Assembly (NCBI RefSeq): GCF_018446385.1
Contig: NC_055992.1
Coordinates: 19,748,877 to 19,812,876, forward strand
Direction of reading: 5' to 3'
Length of the DNA stretch: 64,000 nucleotides
Source: Zingiber officinale
Lineage: Eukaryota; Streptophyta; Magnoliopsida; Zingiberales; Zingiberaceae
In this document: one piece after another, positions 11,398 to 24,700 of the stretch
How the letters are laid out: each line of letters starts with the position of its first letter
Numbering within the stretch: the stretch's first letter is position 1
The notes under the pieces: model-generated
The model's input: the letters and a program-made list of their open reading frames with translations, nothing else
Database searches by the model: none
What the model was told of the DNA's origin: nothing
Program-made: the position numbers and the translations under genes

Positions 11398-12088
11398 TTT
11401 AGTAATTGAATACGGTCGAAGTATCATATTTAAAAGATTTAAGAAATATCATAAGGTTAAGTGGATATAAGATAATTTTATTGACATAAGATCTTTTAAG
11501 AAGAACTCAAGAGGAAAATCATCAGAATTTAGAATCAAAGTAGATAATATCATATCATTACGAAGATATATAAATATTTTTTTAAACACAATAAATGATA
11601 TCAGAGTCGTATATGATCTAAATCAGATGTCACGTGGGATGACCTTGAACGAAGTTGAAGGTAAGCCTAAGGCTGGTAATGAGTGACCGAATACTCGTGG
11701 AGAGGCTCGGAACAAGTCAAGGTGACCGGATACTCACGGAGAGACCAGAAATAGGTCAGGATGACCTGATGCTTGCGGAGAGACCCAGAGCAGGTCAGGG
11801 TGACTGGATGCGGATGCTCGTTAGGAGGCCCAAAGTAGGTCAGGATGACCAAATGCTCGTGGGGAGACCTAGACCATGAAAATAATGGTGGTCCTTTGTT
11901 TGAGGGGAGGAGTGTTGAGATTCAATAAAAGTCTCACATTAGAAAGATTTGAGAAAGATCATGGTGTTAAAAGAATATAGGATATTTTTATTGACATGAG
12001 ACCTTAAATAAAATCATATAGATCTAGATCTAAAATAAATAATATCATATTATTATAAAGATATATGACCATACCCTTAGCACAACAA
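11398..12088 (+). mobile_element. TRIM-like miniature LTR retroelement
   Basis: Two diverged direct repeats, about 11398-11590 and 11913-12088, share AGATTTGAGAAAGATCAT- and TTATTGACATGAGA-like blocks. Directly after the first is TGATATCAGAGT (11596-11607), which matches the initiator-Met tRNA primer site TGGTATCAGAGC at 10 of 12 bases. Directly before the second is a purine tract, GAGGGGAGGAG, and the second repeat begins TGTTGAG. The order LTR, primer site, short interior, purine tract, LTR without any open reading frame is that of a TRIM or similar non-autonomous element. The age is considerable, judging by LTR divergence. No target duplication was found. Confidence 0.65.
11664..11875. repeat. 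Minisatellite of about 43 bp inside the TRIM-like element
   Basis: About four to five units built on GGTCAGGATGACC, ATGCTCGTGGAGAGGC and ACCCAGAGCA follow one another. They translate as repeats of roughly 14 residues, a by-product of the period (43-ish bp with small length changes). Confidence 0.7.
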
Positions 12089-12701
12089 ATTCAAAAGCTC
12101 CTCACACAATATTCGTCTCAGATTTTTCAATCTCATTTTGAAACAAACTATGCAGTAAGGTCTTAGTTGTAGTTGGTATAATCATAACGATTGAAAATAG
12201 GGGACAGACAATTTGATCGATCATTTACTTTCATATGCTACGACTTTAATGCACACTATCTGTGGCGGTGGGACGTATTTTTGTGTTTAATGCTCGGTGG
12301 GCGTAAGGGAGGGAAAGTGAACGGACAAGAAAAGAGAAAGGAAATTAAATGGCGAGGATATAATTGATTCCTTCAATTATTAGGAAGAGGAAATGGATAA
12401 ATTGTAAAACCTGGAAATCCAACATCAAATTATCAAACTAAGCATTTGTACATGAACATCCATCCCATTATCCAACTACAAGTGTGATGCAGTCGGACAC
12501 AATCATACAAGTATAATAATGTAGTTCAGATCTCTTCTTTCTGAATTTCTCACTCAATACTGCACATCCGCAAAGCAAAGCTAAACCGAAACACCTCGTT
12601 TCATTTACAAACTCAGTCCACTGTAGAAGTGCGTGCTCCAAATGTATCTCCAAACTCATGTTCCATCATAAAGGAAACGAAAACAATAATAATAAACTAA
12701 A

Positions 12702-15700
12702 CTATGAGCAACAGCCTCCTTGGTTTGCTTCTTGTTGGTCCTGTTTCTGTCTTAGGATGTTTCTTTTTGCTGGAGCTGATCCTTCCTCAAGCAGTTCAGG
12801 AACTTCCAAGATCTAGATAAGTACAACAGTCTCATTTTATCATTTGATGGGATGGAATTTTGTCCCTCATGTTATTTTGAAAATTAACAATACCTTCAAT
12901 GCCAGTTCTTCAAAGCATCTTTCAACATTGGATCTTGTTTTTGCACTGCACTCCAGAAACAAACATTTGTACTCATTTGCAAAGGCAATCCCCTCTTCGC
13001 TTGTCACTGTTCGTTCCAACTCCTAACAAATTGTATTTGCCAATGAATTAGTGCAATAGACTATCAAAATGATCAAGACAATGATTAATCTATATATTGT
13101 AATAGGAGAAATTACACTTGAACACTCAAAAAGCACTTTGAGAACAACATGATTAAGAAGCAAGGAAGGGAAATCATGAGTAGCAGAAATAACCTTGTCA
13201 GCTTTATTTCCAACTAGCACTTTGATACAGTTGTGGTTTGTTGCATATAATTCTATCTCTTTGATCCACACATCAGCAATATTAGTAAAAGTCTCTCGCT
13301 TTGTCACATCATAGACTATCAAGAGAAATGAGTTATTAATTTCAGTTCAGAATCAATAGCTTGGAGAAAATAGAAACCACCAGAATATGAAAAACATCTA
13401 TACAGTTTGAAAAAGGGGTAGCTAAGGAAAACATTTTTTTGAAAAGCAGTTTGAGTTTGGTGTATTGCAATGATGAAGGTGATCTTGAATACCCAAGTTC
13501 GAAGATTTAAGTATACTAGAGGGCTTCATAGTGGATGGATTAGCATAGAAAACACAAATTAATATTAGAGGGTTTTCTATATAAGGTTTAATGGGAGGTC
13601 TAATTTTCTTTACAATGATTGAGGATATTAAATATGTTGATGTGGTAAAGTGTGTGCGCGCCTTACTTGGTAGAAAGGAGGACAATCATTCAAACACCAA
13701 AGAGTAGAGGCAAAATCAATCAACATTCGTTTTGCATTATGGACATGATCGTTCATATGATAGCTAGAGTATTACATGGTGACAGATTATTATTAACAAG
13801 ATTCATCTCAAGAGGAAGTTTAATAGGTTAAATATGCCAGATGATAGAAGACTTTATAGAGAATCATATAGTCGAGTTTATTGGGCTTGTCTTGGTGCTT
13901 TTAGCCTAATAATTATAGTGTTAACAATATCTTTCTTGTAGGAATATTAGTAGAGAGTTGAACTGGAAGCAAAATGATCATCTATAGCAGAAGTATCATA
14001 TAAATCACTGATGTTAAGCTAAAGCAAGGATCTTTCGGTTGGAGTTCAATACATCATACATAGATCAAACTACCTATCTTCCTTCTCTGTTGTATATGCA
14101 TAGCACAGGGTAACATGACAAATGAACCAGCAGCATCTTGCCAAATTGAAGAAACAGACATATGTATAACATATTACTAGCATTATCATGGAATCAAACA
14201 CAAGCTAAACCCTCATTGTGTTTGTTAGATGAAACATTGAGATGAATCCAGTACTAGCATTCTACGGTGAAGATCTGTAAATTGTTTCTTCGAGTTTTTA
14301 TGAAAATAAACATGTAAATGTCTCATCAGGCTAGGCATCAATAAAAAGAATAGGAAAAATATCTATGTAGGCTAGTGAAATAACAAAAACAACATAGGAA
14401 GCAAAGAACAATTTCCATGTAGAAATAATTGAAAATCTCTGAATTGCTCACCTAGTATTATTCCTTGAGATCCTCTATAATAAGAACTAGTTAACGTCCT
14501 AAACCGTTCCTGTCCAGCTGCAAAAAAATTGTGGATGTGATTTATTAGTAGTCTAATTGCGTAACACACAAAAATTGTGGTAGTGTTCTAGGTTTGTTAG
14601 CTGCTCCTGTACTCGACCATGTTTTACAATTTTGATGGTTGCCACACGAAACAAACAATGCAAATGCTTCATATACAAATGAGTAAACACTTAGCAGCAA
14701 ATGTTCATGGAATGATTCTTGAGTGTTGACTCCACCATAAAAGATACTTCAAATTCCAACAAGTAATACATGAAAACAATAGCGAGACAATACATTGAAC
14801 TAAATCAATGATGCATCTACAACGGGATCTCACTACCATCCATCAATAAGGAAAAATTGAAATTGAATGCAATGACAAGCGAAGGCTAACTTGAATCCAT
14901 CGCAAGAGTCATTGATTCTTACTTGTCGCCATACAAATTCCTACGAGCGCAGCGGAGTCTTTTGCAGGAGTGGATGGCAACCAAAGCTTGGTCTCAATGC
15001 GAAAGAGTTCAAGAAAGAAGAAAAGTCAACAATTCAGCAGCAAGATGCCCAAATTGAGTGTTCACCTCTTCATTTTATACTTAGCCCATCCTACAAGGAC
15101 CATCCACCATGAAGCTCATTACCTATTAACAACCCATTAATGTTAACGAACCGGATTAACGGATCTACACATTCAATTCACATCCATTAGCTTAAACCCT
15201 CCTTCATGCATCAAGCATTAGATCACTTAATTGAGGTTTAATTCCTTAATGACAAAATCATGTGTGTTGTTATTAATCTCCTATTAGGCCATCTTATGGA
15301 GACTTAATGCTTCAATATTCCACTTGGGCTATACATGATACCGTATACATCACACAACACCTTAGTTGAGCTCAACATGCCACAACTTTATAGGTTAAAT
15401 ACCTCTTAAACAATCTGGTTCATTAATTCAATTAGTATAAGACTAAAGAAGTCAAAGTTACTATAACTGTAATAAGACTCAACAACAATCATAGTGATAA
15501 TTCATTAACGACATAGATCAAATGTGGATATATAAATATGAAAATGACACGAAATGTGATACGAACATGTTCATTTTCAAGAAACCTCCTTATGACCCAA
15601 ACCGAGTCCAAATCATATTTACTAATACCTTATGCTAAACCGTAATGGCAAATCATGATTCAACCTTTTAACTCAAAATTGAGTCCTACATCACATTTAT

Positions 15701-18700
15701 AAATATCGTATGTAAAACTGCAATAGTAAATCGTAATGTCTTTATGTCATAGAGTCAAAACCTCATACACATGTAAAAACTTTAGTATGTGTAATAAGCC
15801 AAAAATACATGTGTTCATTAATATAGAGCATTACACCAAAATATAGATTCCTACCAAATGGGTACTTCGTCAAAATGAAGAACTCTCATATTCAGCACAT
15901 ACTGATGAAACACCTTGGGTAACAAATCCTTGGTGAGCGGATCCACTAACATAGAATTTGTCCTTATATGCTCTATTATAATTTGACCACTCTAAACCCT
16001 TTCTTTAACCGCAAAAAATTTTATGTCGATGTGTATATACTTCGACAAACTTCAATTATTCTTAGAATATAATTCTACAACTTTATTATCACAATTGATC
16101 CTCAATGTGATATCAATGCCCCCAATGATATGTAAACCTATGATAATGTTCTGCATCTATATCCTATGGTTGGAAGCTTCATAATAGGCTATAAATTTTG
16201 CCTCCATAACGGAAGTGACTATTAGTATCTGTTTGATGCTTTTATATGATATGATGCTTTTACATAATATAGTCCCTCCTGCTAGCATAAAGACATAACT
16301 AAAGATGTACCTCCTGCTATTTAAGCATCTAGGAAAATCGAAGTCTGAATATCCAAAAATCTCTAGATGACTTGATCTCTGATATGTGAGCATGTAATCC
16401 TTAGTTCTTTGCAAATACCACATAATCCTCTTTACAACTTCTCATACTCTAGTCTAGGGTTACTTAAATATCTTCCTAACAACATCATAATGTACATAAG
16501 ATCCGACATGTACATATTTGTGTATACATTAGACTCGCTACTGCCGATGCATAAGGGAATTACTACATTTCATTAATTTCAAGTTCATGGCGTGGGCATT
16601 GCTGCAACCTAAGTGTATCACCCTTTGACACAAGAGTGTCTCCAGGAGCACAATTCTACATGTCATTCCAAAATGAACATGTTTTCTATATATGTCTTTT
16701 GTGATAAAACATTGATCAATTGGGTTCTCCTTGAAATCGTATGAAAAAAAATCATTTGATCAAATTTGCGGTACTATTGATGAGATGCCTTCTCTAAATT
16801 ATAAATATACATCCTTAATTTACATACTAGGTGATTTGAATCTCCCGACTCAAAGTTCTCCGACTGCACCATATATATAGTTTTCTCAATATTTCCACTG
16901 AAAAATGCAATCTTAATGTCCATTTAATGAAACTCTAAATCATAATGAGCTATAAGTATCATAATTACCCTAAGGACATTGTTTGACTTCTTGGAAGGAT
17001 GTGAGATCATCTTCCAACCAATGTTAAACTCACGCTCTTGGAAATATACATAATCATAAGAGATCATGGATCTCCTTTCCCTAATGGATCTCCTTAGTGA
17101 CACTTGATCTTGAGGTGGTTGGGAGTCCAGCTCAACCATAGGAGGGAATACCTTTATTTGAGCTGACGTACTCTCCAATTGCATTGAATGTGACATGGAA
17201 ATATTGTGGTCTACTGTATATAAAATGGTAACCATTTCAGTATCAGTTGTATCAGTAATTACCATATTAGGTTCACTAATATTTTCCTTAAGTGATATTT
17301 TCCTAACTTTATCGCTCTCACCATCGTCAAATGACTTTAACATTACCCGTCTTAAAAAAGGACATACTCAAGGGGTTAAAAAACTTAAACCCTCTTGAGT
17401 TTTTAGAGTGTCCTACAAAATGACAACTAATGGTTCTTGAGTCCAATTTCCTTTCATTATGCCTATAAGGCCTAGCCTTAGCTGGACAACCTTAGATATC
17501 TAGATGTCTAATACTACATGTTCTACCTGTCCATAAGTTGTATTTGGTTTTCTTTACCGCCTTACTAGAAACTCTGTTGAATAAGTAAACAACAGTCTTG
17601 AATACCTCAACCTACAAAGACTCTAATAAAGAAGAAAATACAATCATACTCCTCACCATGTCTTTTAGAGTCCAATTTCATTGCTCTGTTACACCATTTT
17701 GTTGAAGGGTACCAGGCATGGTGCGTTGCACCATGATTCCTCACTCTGCAAGGCATTCTACAAATGGCCCAGAACTTTGTGTTGGGGGATCTTGCGGCCG
17801 GCTAGAAGGGGGGTTGAATGGACGGCGCCCCCAAATCAATAGCTCTTCCTACACTTGTTAGCTTGCACAGTGGAATACAAGTAAATACAAAGTAAAGACA
17901 ATAAAGAAAAGCACAAACCGCTAACAAGCTCATTTACGTAGTTCAAAGATAACTGGCTCTTACTTCACGGTTGTCCGTAAGGTGGACGATCCCTCAATCC
18001 GTCGGTGGATTAGTCCCCGGAAACTCCAGCTAGCTTAAACCTCTTTGTGGGTGGAGAAACCTCAACACAACACTCACCAAAGATCACTTGGACACAAGGG
18101 AAACCTTGAGCACTAGTAGACTACTAATTAGATTTTAACCAAGTCCAATTTCATCAGTCCTAACCAAGCTTTCAAGCCTTGGTTATATAGGCCACGGGTT
18201 GGAAAACCCCGCCTACCAGTCGACTGCCCTATGTGGAGATTCGACCGTTACATTCTAACGGCTTGATACCAATCGACTGGTAAAAGTATCAATCAACTGC
18301 TCCACACTGGTAGAGCGAACAGAAGCATTCTGTTCGCTCCCAGTCGACTGCCCAGACAACTACACCAGTCGACTGATGAAACCACTAGTCGATTGGTACC
18401 CGAGTACAATCTCTCAGCACTCGAAGCCTCACCCTTACAACTCACTTGACCCTTCATTGCAGCTTTGATCTCTTGCCTTCAAACCTACTTCCTTTGGCTC
18501 TCGTCCCTCGAATGCACCCAAGCTTGCGGCTCGTCCCAATGCCATCCTTCGCGTATGCCTCGAAGTCGCTTCCCTCGGCCCTTGTCCTTGCTGCCTTGTC
18601 CACAGTCCCTCGGATGCTCCATCCTTCACCGAACCCGAAGCCAACCTAAGTCATATGTGTATCCTGCAAACTTGCACAACTCAAATACACATATCAAATA

Positions 18701-21700
18701 CAAGGGCAAACCTAACTTAAATCCTTTGCCCAAACACCAAAACACATGGTCGCACGAACCATTGGGATTGCTCCAACAATCTCCCCCTTTTTGATGTTTG
18801 GCAATATGTTTAAATTAGGAAAAACAAATAGCAAATAAACATGCTAAAAACAATGGATTTACGTTACCAAGGCTACACACTTGGACTTACACCGCCGAAT
18901 GGACTTACGTTGCCAAGGCTACACACTTGGACTTACACCGCCGAAGGAAAATGCAAACACGCATTGGAACTTATCCCAAGGCTCCCCCTACACCTAAGCT
19001 CCCCATTGAGCTAAGAATTTTATCACAGGGTTATTAAGAACCTATCCTCGCTCTGATACCAATTGTTAGGGAATCTTGCGGCTGGCTATAAGGGGGGTTG
19101 AATGGACCCAAGCTTGCGGCTCTCGTCCCTCGAATGCACCCAAGCTTGCGGCTCGTCCCAATGCCATCCTTCGCGTATGCCTCGAAGTCGCTTCCCTCGG
19201 CCCTTGTCCTTGCTGCCTTGTCCACAGTCCCTCGGATGCTCCATCCTTCACCGAACCCGAAGCCAACCTAAGTCATATGTGTATCCTGCAAACTTGCACA
19301 ACTCAAATACACATATCAAATACAAGGGCAAACCTAACTTAAATCCTTTGCCCAAACACCAAAACACATGGTCGCACGAACCATTGGGATTGCTCCAACA
19401 ATCTCCCCCTTTTTGATGTTTGGCAATATGTTTAAATTAGGAAAAACAAATAGCAAATAAACATGCTAAAAACAATGGATTTACGTTACAAAGGCTACAC
19501 ATTTGGACTTACACCGCCGAATGGACTTACGTTGCCAAGGCTACACACTTGGACTTACACCGCCGAAGGAAAATGCAAACACGCATTGGAACTTATCCCA
19601 AGGCTCCCCCTACACCTAAGCTCCCCATTGAGCAAAGAATTTTATCACAGGGTTATTAAGAACCTATCCTCGCTCTGATACCAATTGTTAGGGAATCTTG
19701 CGGCTGGCTATAAGGGGGGTTGAATGGACGCCCCCCCCCAATCAATAGCTCTTCTTACACTTGTTAGCTTGCGCAGTAGAATACAAACAAATACAAAGAC
19801 AATAAAGAAAAGCACAAACCGCTAACAATCTCGTTTACGTGGTTCGGAGATAACTTGCTCCTACTCCACGGCTATCCGTAAGGTGGACAATCCATCGATA
19901 GATTAGTCCCTGGAAACTCCGGCTAGCTCAAACCTCCTTGTGGGTGGAGAAACCTCACCACAACACTCACTAAGGATCACTTGGACACAAGGGAAATCTT
20001 GAGCACTAGTAGACTACTAATTAGACTTTAACCAAGTCTAATTTCGTCAGTCCTAACCAAGCTTCCAAAAACCTTGGTTATATAGGCCACGGGTTGGAAA
20101 ATCCCATTTACCAGTCGATTGCCAAAACCATCAGTCGACTGTCCTATGGTGAGATTCGACCGTTACATTCCAACGGCTCGATACCAATTTACTGATAAAA
20201 GTACCAGTCGACTGCTCCACACTGGTCAAGTGAACAAAAGCATTATGTTCGCTCTTAGTTGGCTGCCAATCAATTACACTAGTCGATTGATGAAACCACC
20301 AGTCGACTGGTACCTGAGTACAATCTCTCAGCACTCGAACCCTCACCCTTACGACTCACTTGACTCTTCATTGCAGCTTTGACCTCTTGTCTTCAAGTCA
20401 ACTTCCTTTGGGTCTCGTCCCTCGGATGCACCCAAGCCCGCGGCTCGTCCCAATGTCATCCTTCACGTATGCCTCGAAGTCGCTTCCCTCGGCCCTTGTC
20501 CTTGCTGCCTTATCCACGGTCGCTTAGATGCTCCATCCTTCATCGGATCCGAAGTCATCAACCTAAGTCATATGTGTATCCTGCAAACCTATACAACTCA
20601 AATACACATATCAAATACAAGGATGAACCTAACTTAAATCCTTTGTCGAAACACCAAAACACATGATCGCACGGACCATTGGGATTGCTCCAACAATCTC
20701 CCCCTTTTTGATGTTTGGCAATACATTTAAGTTAGGAAAAACAAATAGCAAATAAACATGCTAAAAACAATGAACTTATGTTGCCAAGGCTACACACTTT
20801 GACTTACGTTACCAAGGCATACACTTGGACTTACACCGCCGAATGGAAAATGCAAACATACATTGGAAGCTATCCCAAGGCTCCCCCCTACACCTAAGCT
20901 CCCTATTGAGCTAGGAATTTTATCACAGGGCTATTTAAGAACCTATCCTCGCTCTGATACCAATTGTTGGGGGATCTTGTGGCCGGCTAGAAGGGGGGTT
21001 GAATGGACGACGCCCCCAAATCAATAGCTCTTCCTACACTTGTTAGCTTGCGCAGCGGAATACAAGCAAATACAAAGTAAAGACAATAAAGAAAAGCATA
21101 AACCGCTAACAAGCTCGTTTACGTGGTTCGGAGATAACTTGCTCCTACTCCACGGCTGCCCGTAAGGTGGATGATCCCTCAATCCATCGGTAGATTAGTC
21201 CCCGAAAACTCCGACTAGCTCAAACCTCCTTGTGAGTGGAGAAACCTCACCACAACACTCACCAAGGATCACTTGGACACAAGGGAAACCTTGAGCACTA
21301 GTAGACTACTAATTAGACTTTAACCAAGTATAATTTCCTCAGTCCTAACCAAGCTTCCAAGCCTTGGTTATATAGGTCACGGATTGGAAAACTCCGCCTA
21401 CCATGCCAAAACCATCAGTCGACTGCCCTATGTAGAGATTCGATCGTTACATTCCAACGGTTCGATACGAGTCGACTGATAAAAGTACCACTTCCCCTTT
21501 GGAGTACTGTAACTTATCTTAAAAGTTATGAATTGGGTATTAGGATGAGGTTCACAAGTACGCTTTTAGACATTTCTAACTTTAGTATCTTAAGTCTTGT
21601 AATCAAGTTCGACATCTTGATGATGTACTCACTTATGCTACCCTTCCTATTGTACCACATGGATACCAACTTATTAAGAAATGTGGTAGTCTAGACCTTT

Positions 21701-24700
21701 TTTTAGGCAATCAATCAGCTAATTCTTTAATGAAGGTTCAACATCTTCATTCTCAGTTATTGAACCCCTAATGAATTCCAGAATATACATCTTCATGATC
21801 ATAAGACTCATGCGATTTTATCGTTCCCACTTGTCAAAGATCACCTTTTGATTCACAGTGGAATCACTAGTTAAAGGTACATGTCAATTATGCCTAAATA
21901 TAAAGTCTAGATCTATGCAACATAATAAAACTGTAATATGCTCTTTCCATTATCCAAAGTTTGTGTCAGTAAGCATGGGATGTTATTCAAGTTTGCAAAT
22001 ATTGTGGGTAACAAAAGTAAAGAACATAACTCAATTAACTAAACACAAAACATGTATCCTTATAGTTGTGTAGTAACATAACGTAACAAACAAAACATGC
22101 ACCAGGTGGAACATTCAATGCGATTTTGGAATAAAAAATAATTTTCTAGTAGTACTCTTCAAACAGCTTATAATAACCTTCATCTACATCACATGTCTTC
22201 CTTTGGGCTGACATATCATGCATACATGATTAAATTTATATCAGTCACAACACTTTAATCAGTGACATAGTGTGCTTTCCTTTAGGCCGACACACTATGC
22301 ATATAACTTAGAAGCCAAACTAGACTTGTGAGCTTCCTTAAACATACATCTGGCATAAAGAATGACTTTCTTTTGGGTTAACCATTTTTAGCATGGATGT
22401 ACATTCATCTATGCAAATACCCCAAGCCTCCCCAACTGTTCTCGCGTTGGCAATAGTATTGGTTCAACTAAGTAGCAAACACATAGAAGAACATAGGAAA
22501 ATCATTGAAAACTTAGCTAATCAGATATCAATCAATTAATATCAGCTATTAGTCGATTGATACTGGTATCAATCGATTGCCCTAAGGTATAAATTGATTA
22601 ATATTTCTTATGTGCTAAGTTCAGGGCATGATAATCGATTGCCCCACAACAATTAGTTCCTTGGTTGATTCAGAAGGCTTCAGTTCACGAGTTCATCCAC
22701 ACCAATCGACTAGTGCCTTACAGCAATTGACTGATAGCCATAGTCAAATCCACCAATCGACTTGGAGATCTTCTATGGACAACCCAATGAACACCAGTTG
22801 ATTGATCCTTATGGCAATCGACTGGTGAAGACTAGTTGAACTGCCCAATTGATTTCGAGTCATTCTGTGCACAACCCAGGTTCATCAGTCAATTGGTCCT
22901 TGTGAAAATCAACTGGTTGGTGAAGACCAGTCGAACTGGCCAATCGACTCCGCGAGCTTCTGTGCACAATCCCAGGTTTATCAGTTGATTGATCCTTATG
23001 GCAATAGACCGATGAACGCTAGTCCAACCCATGTGTCGTTTATCAATTGATTGGTGAAACTCACTAGTCGATTGATAGCTGAAAACCTAGTTTTTGCACA
23101 CGTTTTTTCAGCTTGAGAAAACCTAAAATAATGTTGTCATTCGCGTTCTTCACGAATAATGTGAAAAACTTGATTTCTTGGTTATAATCCTGGGTTTTCT
23201 AATGCTATATTCGACGAATATACATCGATTCACTCATCCAAATGGAATTGAATGCAAAATTGATGTATATATACCAAATTGTCGAAAATAAGATGCATCT
23301 ACAATAGGATCTAGCTACCATCCATCAATAAGACAAAACTGAAATCAAATGCAATGCAAGTGAATGCTGACCTGAATCCATCGCAAGAGCCATTAATCCT
23401 TACTTGTTGCCGAACAAATTCCTGCAACTGCAACGGAGCCTTCTACATGAGTGGGTGGCAACCAAAATTTGGTCTCGAGGGGAAAGAGTCCAAGGAAGAA
23501 GAAGAGTTAACAATTCAACAAGATGCCCAAATTGAGTGTTGACCACTTCATCTTATACTTTGCTCAGTATACAAGGATTATCCACCATGAAGCTCATTAT
23601 CCGTTAACAACCCATTAATGTTAACGAACTAGGTTAATGGATCTACACATGCAATCCACATCCAATAACATAAACCCTCCTTCATGCATCAAGCATTAGA
23701 TCACTTAATTGGAGTTTAATTCCTTAATGACAAAAAATTGTGTGTTGTTATTAATCTCGTATTAGCCCATCTTATGGACACTTAATCCTTCAATACATAT
23801 TTCTTCATCATGATAAAATAAAAGAAGAATCAATATAGGACCAAAAAATAACTTCTAGGATGGAAAGGTGTTCCAACTCACCCGTGTCCCAAATTGTGAG
23901 CTTTAACTTTTTATCAGCAATTGTGAGATGCTTTATCTTGAAATCCACTCCTAAAACCACTACAAATTAGTTCACGTAAATGAAAAAAAAACAGTAGAAA
24001 TGAATAATTATGGATAAAAAGAAATCAAATGAGAAAATCCAGAATGAGATAAGAAATAATGGTTTCACTATCCTAACTCTGTATATATATAAATTTATAA
24101 TACACATAAATCAATAGTTTAACCCAAATTTATCCAATATTTTTTTTCTATATTGTCACAACTAAATAAGAATAGTTTGATAAAATAAATTAGCTACTCA
24201 AGCAAAAAACATCACGAGAATTTGCCCCCAAAAGGACATAGAAGTCGATTAAATTCTACCTCGATGTAGATGAGAAACTAAGATCCTCTATTAGTCTATA
24301 TTTAAGGAAGTGTTGAAAATGAAAGGATTCTCTACTTGTAAATCATTTAAGATCCAGCTGTTCATTTATTCTAAATTGTAAAGGAGAAGCATCACTTTCA
24401 CCAACCAAAAATCATGTGGGAGTGGCTGCCACAATCTAGACATGTCCTGTACCATTCTAAACTTGTCTCTTTTATGTCGAATTCTGATTGTTTGATTTAG
24501 GTAGCAAAGCTACTGCATGATATCTGCATGGTATGAGTCTGTCATGAGCCCACACCATAACATGCATCTGTCCACAATATTTAATAGCCCTTAAGAGTTT
24601 GTATATTTTCTCTAGTTATTTAAATGAAATGTGCTGTCGATTCCAGTACTGCTCCACTTGTGCCAATCATGGTGAGTAGTAAAATTTTGTCCTATACTTT

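Larger units (their letters stand above)
14812..23792 (-). mobile_element. Defective Copia LTR retrotransposon inside RABC2 intron 2
   Basis: Two LTRs of about 500 bp (14812-15314 and 23294-23792) bound a - strand element. The remaining coding parts, in - strand order, are gag, integrase end, linker, reverse transcriptase and RNase H, all broken by stops and frameshifts. A purine tract (CCCAAGTGGAA on the - strand) sits beside the left LTR, as expected for a 3' LTR. The last part of gag, the protease and most of the integrase are missing, replaced by a foreign LTR array at 17780-21490. No matching target duplication flanks the element. It lies in the same orientation as the host gene. Confidence 0.85.

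Noticed and set aside
18435..19416. Ser/Pro-rich frames repeated in the LTR array
   Set aside because: Identical text recurs in each LTR copy on both strands. LTRs of this kind carry no gene and the frames do not extend into the interiors.
17775..21501. CTTTG on both sides of the LTR array as a target-site duplication
   Set aside because: The right CTTTG lies 6 bp beyond the LTR joint and is ordinary Copia gag sequence, while the left one is in integrase. The two flanks were never adjacent, so the match is chance.
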